Source of the DNA: Sorangium aterium
GTDB taxonomy: Bacteria > Myxococcota_A > Polyangia > Polyangiales > Polyangiaceae
Length of the DNA stretch: 64,000 bases
Reading direction: 5' to 3'
Assembly (NCBI RefSeq): GCF_028368935.1
Contig: NZ_JAQNDK010000004.1
Location: 558,001 to 622,000, forward strand
Shown: positions 52,727 through 62,107 of the stretch, one piece after another
How positions within the stretch are numbered: position 1 is the stretch's first letter
Layout: every line of letters begins with the position of its first letter
Position numbers and translations under genes: made by a program
Notes under the pieces: generated by a model
The model's input: only the letters and a program-made list of their open reading frames with translations
What the model was told of the DNA's origin: nothing
Database searches by the model: none

Positions 52727-53623
52727 ATACCTGCATCCGGCAAACGTGGCCGAAGGGCGCGCCGCCTTGTCGATCGCTCGCCGTTCCGCCCCATGCTCGC
52801 CGCGCGCGCCGCGCCTGAGACCGGGAGAGCCGACGCTCGTTCGTCCTGACAGCGGAGCGAGGTTTCACGCCCGGTCGCGACCGTGAGGCGGCCCGGCGTC
52901 ACACCAGGGAAGGACCTGGACCGGCCCGAGCAACGGGGAGCGCTGCGCATCGAGCGCACCGCATCAGGCGTCTCCCTCGTCCAGGAGCGCGAATTCGGCG
53001 GGCGTGTGCTCGAGCGCCACGAGCTCCCCCTGGGCTCGACATTCGAACGCACCCGCGCGTCGCTCCTTCAGGCTTGCTGTGCGTCGTCGCGGCGCACATC
53101 CTTTGCTTCCCTGCTACCTGCCTCCCTGCTGCCTCCTTCCACCCGCCTTCGACCTCCATGAGCTCCCTGTCGCGGAGCTCGCGCGCCTGTTCCGCGCGCG
53201 ATCGCTGTCGCTGCGGGGATGGCGCCTCCACTCGAGGATGCGCGCGCCGGCTGCAGGCCCACCAGCGCCAGCGCCTGCCCGCCTGCATACCACCAGAGTC
53301 GTGGCCTCGAACCTCATGGAGAGGATCCGGGCGCGCCGGCAAATCATCGCGACCGACAGGGACCAGATACGTGCGTGTTGAAAATTTCTATTGGAGATTC
53401 CGCCTACTCTCGTGGTAGGGTGATCCTGCTCGGGGGAGACGCCCCGCAGGTAGGTGGAAGAGGGGGAGTCGTGCTCATACGCAATGGCACGGCCATCCTA
53501 TGTCCGCTGAATCGGATCGAGGGGGGGCCCGACGATGTCCATCGGCCGCCGGAGGCAGCCCAGGATGAGCCGGCGCCCCGGTGCGCAGGGCGCCCGTTTT
53601 CCATCTCTCTCCATGGAGGCGTC
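52727..53623. other. Long intergenic region without a supported gene
   Basis: About 900 bases before the cheW gene. A plus-strand frame from 52883 reads LRIERTASGVSLVQEREFGG and a few more plausible residues up to about 53090, which may be a gene remnant, but no family was recognised. 53096-53160 is a pyrimidine-rich low-complexity stretch with repeated CTGC-CTCC units. The last 200 bases, less G+C-rich near 53375-53420, probably carry the chemotaxis promoter. Confidence 0.4.
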
Positions 53624-54178
53624 ATGATTCCCGACGCGTCGAGCCCCGTGTCGCAATATATCTCCTTCATCATCGCGGGGGACGAGTACGCCGTGAACAT
53701 CCTCCGGGCGCGGGAGATCGTCGAGCACAGCGTCATCTCGCGGGTCCCGATGATGCCAGCGTGCATCGTCGGCGCCATGAACCTTCGGGGCCGCGTCGTG
53801 CCGGTCATCGATCTCGCGGTCAAGCTCGGGCTGCCGCCGACGAGGGTGAGCCGGTGGACGTGCGTCCTCATCGTCGAGACCGAGCTCGATGGCGAGAGCA
53901 CCCGCCTCGGCCTGCTCATCGACGGCGTGGGCGATGTGCTCACGCTCTCCGAGGACGAGATCGAGCACACGCCGGCCTTTGGCGCGCAGGTGCGCGTGGA
54001 TCAGCTGCTCGGGATGGCGAAGGTGGGCCAGAAGCTCGTGCTGCTGCTCAACATCGACCGCATCCTCTCGCCGGCGGAGCTCCTGGCCTCGACGACGCCC
54101 GGCCCCTCGGCGGGGCTCGAAGGAAGCCGCACCACATCTAGCCCGGAGCACGCATCATGCTTGCGCATATCGGAGTAG
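53624..54178 (+). CDS. cheW: CheW chemotaxis coupling protein
   Basis: A 184-residue CheW, the SH3-like adaptor that links chemoreceptors to CheA. Typical parts: [49 protein letters not shown] (the conserved NLRGxxxPVxDL motif) and [13 protein letters not shown] tail of 30 Ser/Pro-rich residues is extra. GGAGGC at 53615-53620 supports ATG 53624. The receptor gene begins 22 bases before its stop, so the two are translationally coupled. No cheA, cheB, cheR or cheY is in the neighbourhood, so this pair must work with a kinase encoded elsewhere, or with other signalling partners. Confidence 0.94.
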   Translation: MIPDASSPVSQYISFIIAGDEYAVNILRAREIVEHSVISRVPMMPACIVGAMNLRGRVVPVIDLAVKLGLPPTRVSRWTCVLIVETELDGESTRLGLLIDGVGDVLTLSEDEIEHTPAFGAQVRVDQLLGMAKVGQKLVLLLNIDRILSPAELLASTTPGPSAGLEGSRTTSSPEHASCLRISE

Positions 54179-55836
54179 GCCGGAAGCTCTACCTCGGATT
54201 CGCCGCCATGGTCGTCCTCGTCCTCGGACTGGCGGGCACGGCCTACAAGAGGTTCTCGGAGCTCGACGAGGCCCGCTCATGGGACCAGCACACGTACGAG
54301 GTGATGCTCACGACGAGCGAGATCATGAAGTCGCTGCTCGACACCGAGACAGGAGAGCGCGGCTTCGTCATCACCGGGGTGGAAGCGTTCCTGGAGCCGT
54401 ACCGCGGCGGGCGCGACCGGTTCGAGCAAAGCCTGAGCCGTGCCCGGGAGCTCACCAGGGACAACCCGCGCCAGCAGGCGCGCCTCGAGAAGATCGACAA
54501 GCTCCACGACGAGTGGCTCTCCTCCGTGCTGGAGCCGATCATCCAGCAGCGCCGCAGCGCGGACGAGGCGAGGGCGCCGGCGGATCGCGCCGTCGAGGAG
54601 GTCAGGAAGGGGCGCGGAAAGATCCTCATGGACCAGATGCGCGCGGCGCTCAAGGAGATCGACGACGAGGAGACCTCCCTCCTCGGCCAGCGGCAGGCGG
54701 CGACGAACGCGCTCATCAAGACGATGTACGTGACGCTGCAGATAGGAGGTCTGCTCGCGATCGTCGTCGCCGCCGTGCTCGCCGTCGTCTTCAGCAGGAT
54801 GATCCTCTTGCCGCTCACCCAGGCGGTGTCGATCCACCAGCGCATCGCCGGGGGCGACTTCACGGGCCACGTCACGGTGAAGAGCTCCGACGAGTTCGGC
54901 CAGATGCTCGGCGCCGTGAAGGCCATGTCGGAGCGCCTGGCGGGCCTCATCGGCGAAGTCCGGAGCGGCGCGGTCTCGGTCTCCTCGGTCTCGGTGCAGC
55001 TCTCGGCGACGGCGCAGAGCCTGTCGCAGGGCACCAGCGAGCAGGCGGCGTCCGTGGAAGAGACGATGACCAGCCTGCAGCAGCTGAGCGGCACGATCGC
55101 GAAGAACGCCGCCAACTGCAAGCAGGTCGAGGAGACGGCGCACCGGAGGACGAGGGACGCGGAGCAGAGCGGTCAGGCGGTCCGGGAGACGGTCGAGGCG
55201 ATGAAGTCGATCACCCAGCGGATCGTGATCATCGAGGAGATCGCGTACCAGACGAACCTGCTCGCCTTGAACGCCGCGATCGAGGCGGCTCGCGCGGGCG
55301 AGCACGGCAGGGGCTTCGCCGTGGTCGCCACGGAGGTGCGGCGGCTGGCCGAGCGAAGCCGGGATGCGGCGAAGGAGATCGGCTCGTTCGCCGCGTCGAG
55401 CATCGTCGTCGCGGAGCGCTCGGGACAGCTCATCGCGGAGCTCGTCCCGTCGATCCGGGAGACCGCGGAGCTGGTGCAGGGCGTCGCCATGGCATCCAGG
55501 GAGCAGTCGAACGGCGTGACCCAGATCAGCGGTGCGGTGGAGCTGATAGAGCAGGCCACGCAGCGCAACGCGGCGATCTCCGAGGAGCTCGCCAGCACGG
55601 CGGCCGAGCTCTCGGCACAGGCAGAGCAGCTCCAGAACGTGATGGCGTCGTTCCGCCTCGCGCAGGAGAGCGACGGCGACCCGGGCCACAGGCCTGCGGC
55701 GCCGGGGCGACTACCGGACCGCCGCGGCGACAGGGCGCTGTGGAGGGCGCCGCAGAAGGGCCCCCCGAGCGGCGGCGCATCGAGCAACGGGCGCGCGCCG
55801 CGCGCCGCGGGCGATCAGGACTTCGTCCCATTCTAG
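54157..55836 (+). CDS. Methyl-accepting chemotaxis protein with CHASE3-like sensor
   Basis: A 559-residue receptor. Helix 1 is at about 10-28 ([19 protein letters not shown]), then a periplasmic helical domain of CHASE3 type ([29 protein letters not shown]) and helix 2 at about 193-213. A HAMP domain follows ([20 protein letters not shown]). The long cytoplasmic coiled coil contains the signalling hairpin [19 protein letters not shown], then [18 protein letters not shown], which binds CheW/CheA. The tail is Pro/Gly/Arg-rich and lacks a CheR/CheB docking pentapeptide of the NWETF type. It overlaps cheW by 22 bases. Confidence 0.95.
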   Translation: MLAHIGVGRKLYLGFAAMVVLVLGLAGTAYKRFSELDEARSWDQHTYEVMLTTSEIMKSLLDTETGERGFVITGVEAFLEPYRGGRDRFEQSLSRARELTRDNPRQQARLEKIDKLHDEWLSSVLEPIIQQRRSADEARAPADRAVEEVRKGRGKILMDQMRAALKEIDDEETSLLGQRQAATNALIKTMYVTLQIGGLLAIVVAAVLAVVFSRMILLPLTQAVSIHQRIAGGDFTGHVTVKSSDEFGQMLGAVKAMSERLAGLIGEVRSGAVSVSSVSVQLSATAQSLSQGTSEQAASVEETMTSLQQLSGTIAKNAANCKQVEETAHRRTRDAEQSGQAVRETVEAMKSITQRIVIIEEIAYQTNLLALNAAIEAARAGEHGRGFAVVATEVRRLAERSRDAAKEIGSFAASSIVVAERSGQLIAELVPSIRETAELVQGVAMASREQSNGVTQISGAVELIEQATQRNAAISEELASTAAELSAQAEQLQNVMASFRLAQESDGDPGHRPAAPGRLPDRRGDRALWRAPQKGPPSGGASSNGRAPRAAGDQDFVPF

Positions 55837-56037
55837 ATCCTGTCGGAGACGTGGGCGAGGCGCCGGCGTCATCAGCCCCCTTCACCGCTGACAGCCACCT
55901 CAGCGCGGAGCGCCTTGAGCTCCGACCTTACCCCGTCGTGCCGCCCCGACGCATCGTGGAAAGGTGGCGTGCCTTGGCTCGCCGTCGCCCCGACTCGGCA
56001 CGAGGAACGCACAGCAGCGGGGGCCGCCTCGCCCGCG

Positions 56038-57054
56038 TCACGGCTTGAACGGCAGCAGGACCGCCTCGATGAGCTCAGGATCGCGGATCTCTACGTCCTG
56101 GAGGAGGCCGATGGCGAAGTGCTCCGCGGAGATCTCTTCGGCGGAGAGGATGTACTCGGTCGTCGTCCCGAGCTGCTCGAACAGACCTTCCGCGGACTCG
56201 AGGGAGTGAAGCGCGCCGCTCTCGGGCTCCACCAGCCACAGATCCAGATAGTCGAAGAACGATCCACCTTCGTAGTCCGAGCGCGCGATGGTGGCGAGGG
56301 CCACGTCCACCGGCGCGCCGTCGAAGGAAACGTGGATGACCTCCTCGAGGAGCGGATCATCAGGGTTCGTGATTTTCCTGTCCGCCAGGCCCGGCGGAAG
56401 CGTCAGGCCCTGGACGCGGAAAAAGCCGAGCGCCTCATGCGCCGGCCAGCGGACGACGTCGGGGTTCGCGCGGCTCCAGATATGAAACAGCTCGTGCGCC
56501 ACGGTATGGATCTGAAGGGCGGGATCCAGGGCGAAGAACTGATCGCAGAGGAATACCGTTCCGCTCCGCGTGTAGGCAGCCGACGCTCCTTCTTCCTCGC
56601 CATCCGTGCGGACGAAGCGGACCTCCGGGGGATTCGCCGGGGGACGCAGGCCGCGCTCCGCCATCCGGTCGAGGACGGCGTTCACTTGTTCGCCGACGTT
56701 CTCCTCCTCGGCCTCGGAGAACGCGAGGACATGCTTCCGCACGACGCCCAGGTAGTCCTCGACCGCGACGGGCTGAGGAGCGCCCGTCCTGCTCTCCAGA
56801 TCGAACGCGCTCATGGCCGAGACGAATTCGTCTCGGCGAGTGATCTCCTCACGTGCCTCGTCCTCGCTCAGGAACACCGGCGTCATCGTGGCCGGGATCT
56901 CGCCGAGATCGCCGCTGTCCTCCGGGTCGTTTGCCTCGTCGTTGCAGGCGGCCGCCGAGAAGAGGAGCGCCATCACCGCAGGCCAAAGCGGTGCAGCAGC
57001 ATTGGCTCGGCGGCGAGATGTTCTCATTGCCGCGTCGCCGTGGATCGTATCCAT
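56038..57054 (-). CDS. Lipoprotein with HExxH zinc-protease motif
   Basis: A 338-residue lipoprotein; from ATG 57054 the signal ends in LLFSAAAC. The mature protein has an HExxH motif in HTVAHELFHIWSRANP, about halfway along, with Glu in WPAHEALGFFR about 15 residues later as a possible third ligand. This is the arrangement of gluzincin-like metallopeptidases. Overall similarity to a named peptidase family is not apparent, so the enzyme call rests on the motif. ATG 57054 is preferred because GGAGAAGAG lies upstream; 57027 and 57168 are alternatives. It stands alone, with about 200 bases on either side free of genes. Confidence 0.72.
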   Translation of the reverse strand: MDTIHGDAAMRTSRRRANAAAPLWPAVMALLFSAAACNDEANDPEDSGDLGEIPATMTPVFLSEDEAREEITRRDEFVSAMSAFDLESRTGAPQPVAVEDYLGVVRKHVLAFSEAEEENVGEQVNAVLDRMAERGLRPPANPPEVRFVRTDGEEEGASAAYTRSGTVFLCDQFFALDPALQIHTVAHELFHIWSRANPDVVRWPAHEALGFFRVQGLTLPPGLADRKITNPDDPLLEEVIHVSFDGAPVDVALATIARSDYEGGSFFDYLDLWLVEPESGALHSLESAEGLFEQLGTTTEYILSAEEISAEHFAIGLLQDVEIRDPELIEAVLLPFKP

Positions 57055-57236
57055 GCGGACTCTTCTCCTGTTCACGTCCATGGTCTCCGCCTTCATCGGA
57101 TCGCGCTTGTGCTCCATCAGGTTGGAGCGAGCTCCGAAGGAGTGCCCGGCGGCAGGAGGATCGTTCAAGGCGGCGATCTATTTCTTCCCGAGCCGCGGCG
57201 CCCCGTCTCCTCGTGCGCGCGCGCGACGCCCGGGCG

Positions 57237-58463
57237 TCAGCCGCTCCGCGCGCGCCGCAGCATCGCGACGCTCGCGAGCGTGGACGCGCTGAGCACGAGC
57301 CACATCGCGGCGTACCCCTCGGTGGAGGCGAAGAGCGGGCGCAGGAGATCGATGGCCGCGCCGGTGAGCGCGGGCCCAAGGAGCGTCCCGATGCCGCCGC
57401 TCACGTCGAAGAGGCCCGCCGCGGCGCCGTGGCTTCGAGCGGGCATCCGCTGCATGAGGATCGCGTAGGGCAGGGTGCTCGCTGCCCCGCCGCAGAAGGC
57501 GATGAGCGGGAGCTCCGCGCCGAGGAGGACCGTGGAGCTGGAGAAGGCGGGGAGGGCCAGCCCGAGCCCGAAGACGACGAGCGTGCGCGCGAGGACGCGC
57601 GCCGCGCCGTGCCGGTCCGCGAGGTGGCCGCTCACGAGCGCGCCGACGAGGGCCCCCACGGCGACGACGGTCATCGCGCCGGCGATGAACTTCATGCTCT
57701 TGCCGAGCCCCTCGGTCAGCCAGAGCACGACGAAGGCCTTCAAGCCGCCGAGCGTGAGCGAGAGGAGCGCGTTGGCGATCATGAGGGCGCGGATGGCGCG
57801 GTGGTCACGGAGCAGCGCCCAGACCTCCGCGGCGGGCGAGCGGGAGTCGCGCTGTGGGACCGCGGGCGGCCCTGGGGTCCCACGCAGCCCGAGCACCAGC
57901 AGCACGGTCCCGAGGAGCAAGGCGGCGGCCGCGACGAGGTACGGCAGCGGCCGCCAGAGCTCGAGGAGCACCCCCCCGCCGACGAGCGCGGATCCGAGGC
58001 CCACCTGGCTGAAGATGCCCTGGATCCCCTGCGCGCGGCCGCTCAGGTTCAGGGGGACGAGATCGGCGTAGAGCGCGCGATAGGGCGCGAGGTAGGTGAA
58101 ATAGGCGGCGTAGAAGAAGGACACTTCCACGGCCATGACGGGGAGGGAGCGCGCGAACGGGATGAGCGCGAGGGCGATCGCCGCGACGGGCGCTGTCGCC
58201 ATCAGGAACGGGACACGGCGGCCGAACCGGGTGTCGACGCGATCGGAGAAGCCGCCGATCCAGAGGGGGACGAGCAGGGCGACGAGCCCCTCGCCGCCGA
58301 CGAGCGCGCCGATGCCGGCGCGCGATCGCGTGAACTCGCGCGCGAGCACGGGGAGGTACGTGGAGATGACCGTGAGGGACAACGACAGTCCCAGGCCGGG
58401 GGCGCCGAGGAGAAGGAGGAGGCGTCGCTCCGCGCTCGAGAGCCGCGCCCGCGCCGGCCGCAT
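57237..58463 (-). CDS. MFS transporter
   Basis: A 408-residue, 12-helix major facilitator. The signature loop GGFSDRVDTRFGRRVPFL is seen after helix 2, the form common in glycoside-cation symporter-like and sucrose-transporter-like members. Helix 1 reads LGLSLSLTVISTYLPV, and the second half repeats SGHLADRHGAARVL. Substrate cannot be assigned. Its ATG overlaps the stop of the YoaK-type gene (TGATG), so the two proteins are probably made together and could share a substrate. Confidence 0.92.
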   Translation of the reverse strand: MRPARARLSSAERRLLLLLGAPGLGLSLSLTVISTYLPVLAREFTRSRAGIGALVGGEGLVALLVPLWIGGFSDRVDTRFGRRVPFLMATAPVAAIALALIPFARSLPVMAVEVSFFYAAYFTYLAPYRALYADLVPLNLSGRAQGIQGIFSQVGLGSALVGGGVLLELWRPLPYLVAAAALLLGTVLLVLGLRGTPGPPAVPQRDSRSPAAEVWALLRDHRAIRALMIANALLSLTLGGLKAFVVLWLTEGLGKSMKFIAGAMTVVAVGALVGALVSGHLADRHGAARVLARTLVVFGLGLALPAFSSSTVLLGAELPLIAFCGGAASTLPYAILMQRMPARSHGAAAGLFDVSGGIGTLLGPALTGAAIDLLRPLFASTEGYAAMWLVLSASTLASVAMLRRARSG

Positions 58464-59227
58464 CACTCGCCGCTCCGGCGCCGCTGCTCTCGCCGCCACG
58501 CGGCCGTCCCGCTGGGCCCGCCCATGGGCCACGCGAGGTCGAGCACCACCAGCGAGACGAGCAGCAGGACCGGGATCGCCAGCGCGTGCGCGCGCCAGCG
58601 CGCGTACGCGAGCGCGCTCACGGCGGCGCCCGCAACGAAGCTCGGCCAGATCAGCCCCGTGGCCACGAGGTGTCGCGCCGTCGAGCGCAGGTCGACGGGA
58701 GCATCGCGAGGCCTGGCGAGCAGCTGGGCCAGCTCTTCGGCGAAGTTGGTGAGCATGCCAGTGATGTACGTGGTGCGCACCGTCACGCCGTCGATGCGGC
58801 GGAACGTGGCCGTCTGCACCCCCATCGCCAGGCTGACGAGCGACGCCTGCAGGTCGAACGCCCAGGCTGGCTCGAGCGGGACCGGCCCCGCGTACGCGGT
58901 CACGCTCACCCCGGCGAGGAAGCCCACGAGCAGGGCCGCGGTGAGCGCGAGGCCCGGCGCGACGGCGGCGCGCACGCCGCGATGGATGCAGGCCTCGGCG
59001 AGCGTGGCGCCGCCCACCACGCCCGCCATGAAGACCACGGCCGGGAGCCCGCGCGTCACGATCGCGCGCGCATCTCCGCGGGCGATGGCCTGGCCGAGCG
59101 CGGCGCTGTTGCCCGTCATGTGCGCCGTGTAGAGGTGATCGAGCGACAGCCAGCCGATCACGTCGACGGCCCCGGACACGAAGGCGAGCGCGGCAGCCAC
59201 GCCGAACCTCGCGTCGATCACGTTCAC
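58463..59227 (-). CDS. YoaK/DUF1275-type membrane protein
   Basis: A 254-residue integral membrane protein with about six helices and the hallmarks of the YoaK (DUF1275) family: FVSGAVDVIGWLSLDHLYTAHMTGN at the start, GVQTATFRRIDGVTVRTTYITGML in the middle and ATGLIWPSFVAGAAVSAL later. The family has no agreed function; transport or redox roles have been suggested. No ATG fits the family's start, and GTG 59227 is chosen because it begins the domain. The stop codon overlaps the start of the MFS gene by one base. Confidence 0.85.
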   Translation of the reverse strand: MNVIDARFGVAAALAFVSGAVDVIGWLSLDHLYTAHMTGNSAALGQAIARGDARAIVTRGLPAVVFMAGVVGGATLAEACIHRGVRAAVAPGLALTAALLVGFLAGVSVTAYAGPVPLEPAWAFDLQASLVSLAMGVQTATFRRIDGVTVRTTYITGMLTNFAEELAQLLARPRDAPVDLRSTARHLVATGLIWPSFVAGAAVSALAYARWRAHALAIPVLLLVSLVVLDLAWPMGGPSGTAAWRREQRRRSGE

Positions 59228-59321
59228 CGGCCTGCCCACGCCGCCGCGCGATTTGCAACTTTTGCAACCGCTGCGCCACGAGGATCGCGCCGTGACACCG
59301 CGCGATCGTCGCGCCCGGGGC

Positions 59322-60809
59322 TCAGCGGCGACCACGCCCGCGCGCTCGCTCGGTGAGCGCGTCGGCGCTGGCGGCGTCGCGGCGGTACGTCCGGAGCGCG
59401 ATCAGGCTGATGAGCCCGCTTCCGCACAGCGAGATGAGCATGACGGAGAAGGTCGCGCGCAGGGGTGACGGACCGCCGCCGAAGACGTCCTCGGCGACGT
59501 ACCCGAAGACCACCGGCGCGGCGGCCTCCGCCGCTTTGCGTACCGTCATCCGGACGCCCTCCGCGCGACCCCACAGGTGCGAGGGCACGATGTCGAGCCG
59601 CGCTGCGTCGAGAGGAGGGTTGGCGGCCGCGAGCGCGAACGCGGCGAGGAAGTACAGGATCAGCGCTGTGGCGAGCGCGACGGAGAGCAGGCCGAGAAGG
59701 AACAGCGCCGCGCTCGCCAGGTACGCGCACGAGGCCACCCAGATGCGCGCCGTGTCGTGCCCGCGGGCAAGCAGCCCATCGACGCCCTTGCCGGCGGCGT
59801 AGACGCCGAGGACCGCGCCGGAGCCCACGATCGCGGCGACGCCGAGGGCCGCCTGGTGGCTGAGGTGGTAGCGGCCGGTCAGGAGCTCGATGGAGAAGAT
59901 GCGCAGCCCGCCGAAGAAGTAGTAGCCGAGCGCGGAGCTGATGATCAGGACCAGGTTGGTCGGGATGCGGAGCACGTAGCCGAGCCCCCAGACAAACGAC
60001 CGCTTGCGCGGGTCGACGTCGCGGACGAGGCGCTCGCGCGGCTCGACGCCGGCGGCGCGCGCCCTGGCGCCGACGCTCTGCGCCGGGCGGCGCCACGGCC
60101 CCTCGTCGCGTGACGCCGCCGCGCCCGGACGCGCTTCGATGCGTTCCTGGCCTGGCAGGAGCCAGCTCGCGCCGCCGCGCGCCGGCTCGGGGAGGCGATG
60201 GATGGCCCACGCCAGAAGGGGCGTCGGCAGCGCGAGGGCCCAGAAGCCGAGGCGCCACGAGATTTCGGCCAACAGTCCGGCGGCGATGACGCCGATCGCC
60301 GTGCCGATCAGCTCGCCCGAGAGGATGAAGCCGAACACCCGACCGCGCAGATCAGGTGGAGAGTAGTCGCCGACGAGGGACGCGACAGCGGGCTGCGCGG
60401 CCGCGATGACGGCGCCGAGCGCGACCTGCGCGGCGAGGAGGACGGCATAGGAGGTCGCGGCGCCGCAGGCGACCATCGCCACGCCCCACAGCACGATCGT
60501 CAGCGCCAGGAGCCGTGTCCGCGCCCTGCGATCGACCAGCCAGCCGAACACGATGGTGCCGGCGGCGGCGACGACGGACTCGACCGTGAACAACAGGCCG
60601 AGCTTGGTGCTGTCGATGCCGAGCGACCGCTGCAGCGGCGTGGCCATACCCCCGATCGCGCCGGCGTCGGCGCTGTCGAGCGACAGCACCAACGCCATCA
60701 GGACGATCACCCTGGCCTGCGCTCGCCCTCCGAGCTGTTGCAGCAGCGCATCGCCGATCCGGCGTGCGGAGCGCGTCCGCGGGAGGGGCTCGCTCGGAGG
60801 GGCGGTCAC
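59322..60809 (-). CDS. MFS transporter (spinster-like)
   Basis: A major facilitator of about 495 residues. After about 30 residues come helices 1 and 2 (VIVLMALVLSLDSADAG; GLLFTVESVVAAAGTIVFG) and the signature loop WLVDRRARTRLLALT; ALTIVLWGVAMVACGAATSY recalls the Spns/spinster-like branch. A central cytoplasmic loop of about 90 charged residues separates the halves, unusually long and Arg-rich. Start uncertain: the GTG at 60809 overlaps the stop of a 29-codon open frame (GTGA) that has a good ribosome site, and the main frame itself is open to 60995. Upstream neighbours are unrelated. Confidence 0.85.
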   Translation of the reverse strand: MTAPPSEPLPRTRSARRIGDALLQQLGGRAQARVIVLMALVLSLDSADAGAIGGMATPLQRSLGIDSTKLGLLFTVESVVAAAGTIVFGWLVDRRARTRLLALTIVLWGVAMVACGAATSYAVLLAAQVALGAVIAAAQPAVASLVGDYSPPDLRGRVFGFILSGELIGTAIGVIAAGLLAEISWRLGFWALALPTPLLAWAIHRLPEPARGGASWLLPGQERIEARPGAAASRDEGPWRRPAQSVGARARAAGVEPRERLVRDVDPRKRSFVWGLGYVLRIPTNLVLIISSALGYYFFGGLRIFSIELLTGRYHLSHQAALGVAAIVGSGAVLGVYAAGKGVDGLLARGHDTARIWVASCAYLASAALFLLGLLSVALATALILYFLAAFALAAANPPLDAARLDIVPSHLWGRAEGVRMTVRKAAEAAAPVVFGYVAEDVFGGGPSPLRATFSVMLISLCGSGLISLIALRTYRRDAASADALTERARGRGRR

Positions 60810-60895
60810 CGCCGGAGCACGGATGCCGTGCGGCTCGAGACGGTCTCGTCCCGCTCTGCGAACCCTTCGCGATCTTCGGGCCCCCTCGTTGTCAT
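60806..60895 (-). CDS. Possible 29-residue leader peptide, or the real N-terminus after a frameshift
   Basis: ATG 60895 is preceded by GGGGGA at an ideal distance and starts a frame of 29 codons (MTTRGPEDREG...) ending in a TGA that overlaps a GTG start of the transporter frame (GTGA). Either this is a coupled leader, or the transporter truly begins here and a frameshift (in nature or in the assembly) separates the parts. Confidence 0.35.
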   Translation of the reverse strand: MTTRGPEDREGFAERDETVSSRTASVLRR

Positions 60896-61172
60896 GATTT
60901 CCCCCTTCAGCGCCGGGAGCGCTGCCCATGCACCCACGATGCATACGCTGCGCCGCGCGCGGGGTCGGGCTCTCCCGAGGGGCGCGACAGGTCACCGGTC
61001 ATGTTGAGCGTGGATGCTCCCTTGCGGCGCGCTGGGCAAACTGGGCCGGCGTGGCGTCGTGCAAGCTCGATTGGGTGAGCCAAAAATGGGTGGCTCTCTG
61101 GAAGGCACTTGAAGCGCCTATCCGCTCCCCGGGCAGCTCGATGCGCTGATGGTCTGACGCAGCGCGCGGCCG

Positions 61173-61571
61173 TCACCCGTGATCGTCGGCCGCCATGGAG
61201 CGCAGGACGCGCTCGGAGGCTTCGGCGTGCTCGAGCAGCAGCGCCGCAAAACCGCGCTGAAGCTCGATCTTGCGGCGCATCCATGCCTCGAACGCGCCGC
61301 GGTCGAAGCGCGCGAGGTCGTGGGGGGCGGCGGGCAGATCGCCCGCAGCCCGCATCGCCTCCGCGGCGCGGCCCGCCGCGTCGCCGATCCCGCGGTAGCC
61401 GGCCGCCACCCGGCGCATCGCGTCGTGTTCGAGGCGGGCCTCGGGCGTGGCGCTGCCCACCCAGGCCGCGTGGGCTTCCAGGTTGTCTGCCACGTGTCGG
61501 AACAGCTCCGCCAGCCGCTCGGGGACCACCGCGTTGTTCGCCAGATCGCGTCCACAGGGCTCGTCGTCCAT
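61173..61571 (-). CDS. Small helical protein of unknown function
   Basis: A 132-residue soluble protein, almost entirely helical in appearance: RLAELFRHVADNLEAHAAWVG, DAMRRVAAGYRGIGDAAGR, GAFEAWMRRKIELQRGFAALLLEHAEASERV. The pattern suggests a four-helix bundle. No family was recognised. CAGGAGG is well placed before ATG 61571, which supports it as a real gene. It is separated from the transporter at 60809 by about 360 bases that contain the 60806-60895 leader frame and otherwise nothing recognised. Confidence 0.65.
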   Translation of the reverse strand: MDDEPCGRDLANNAVVPERLAELFRHVADNLEAHAAWVGSATPEARLEHDAMRRVAAGYRGIGDAAGRAAEAMRAAGDLPAAPHDLARFDRGAFEAWMRRKIELQRGFAALLLEHAEASERVLRSMAADDHG

Positions 61572-61706
61572 CGGTACCTCCTGTCCATTCGCCCCAACGC
61601 GCGAGGCGTCGGGTCGTGACCGCGGGCCGCAGTCCAGGTGCGGGCGGTCGAGCGTGCGTCGCGCGTCATCCATGGCGGCGGCAGTGACGGCTGCACGGCC
61701 TGCCGC

Positions 61707-61874
61707 CACCGCGGGCTCCAGGTGGTGACGATGGGGGGCGAGACGCTGCTCGCCACCGTGTCGTGGGCCCTGCTGGACGCGTCAGGCGGCGTGCTGTCGA
61801 CCTGGCGCGAGAGCTACAACCTGCCGCGCACGCCGCAGGGGCTGCGCATCTTCGCGTCGACGGACCACCGAGCC
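61707..61874 (+). pseudogene. Relic of an NTF2-like protein (C-terminal part)
   Basis: The frame reads HRGLQVVTMGGETLLATVSW, then ALLDASGGVLSTWRESYNL and RTPQGLRIFASTDH. This is the typical last three strands of SnoaL/NTF2-like proteins (ATVxWxLLD...WRExYxLVRTPxGWRI). The N-terminal helices are missing, and the frame continues downstream into unrelated sequence. The rest of the 536-base gap (61572-62107) shows nothing else. Confidence 0.6.
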
Positions 61875-62107
61875 AGCGGCGGCGCTCGGCTCGTCGTGGC
61901 GAGCCCCCAGCTCGGGAGGCTGCGGCTCCCTGCCCTGGGACCCCAGCTGTCCGTCCGGCTCAATGCTCTTCGGGCAAACCTGTACATCCATAACCGATGC
62001 TCATCGGACGCGTGGAGAGGGCCGATTCCCCTCGACGGCCGTCTTGGATGCGCCACGTTCGTTCAGCCGACCCCGTCGGAGGGGGCCGGACGCGAAGGGG
62101 GGACTCC

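Noticed and set aside
52716-52886. 57-codon frame overlapping the end of the YCII gene (MAAEYLHPANVAEG...)
   Set aside because: Considered as the start of the sigma factor gene often found there, but the sequence does not match one and the frame ends early.
52899-53342. Frames of about 90-150 codons on both strands in the gap before cheW
   Set aside because: Low-complexity or Arg-rich translations and no good ribosome sites; at most a decayed gene.
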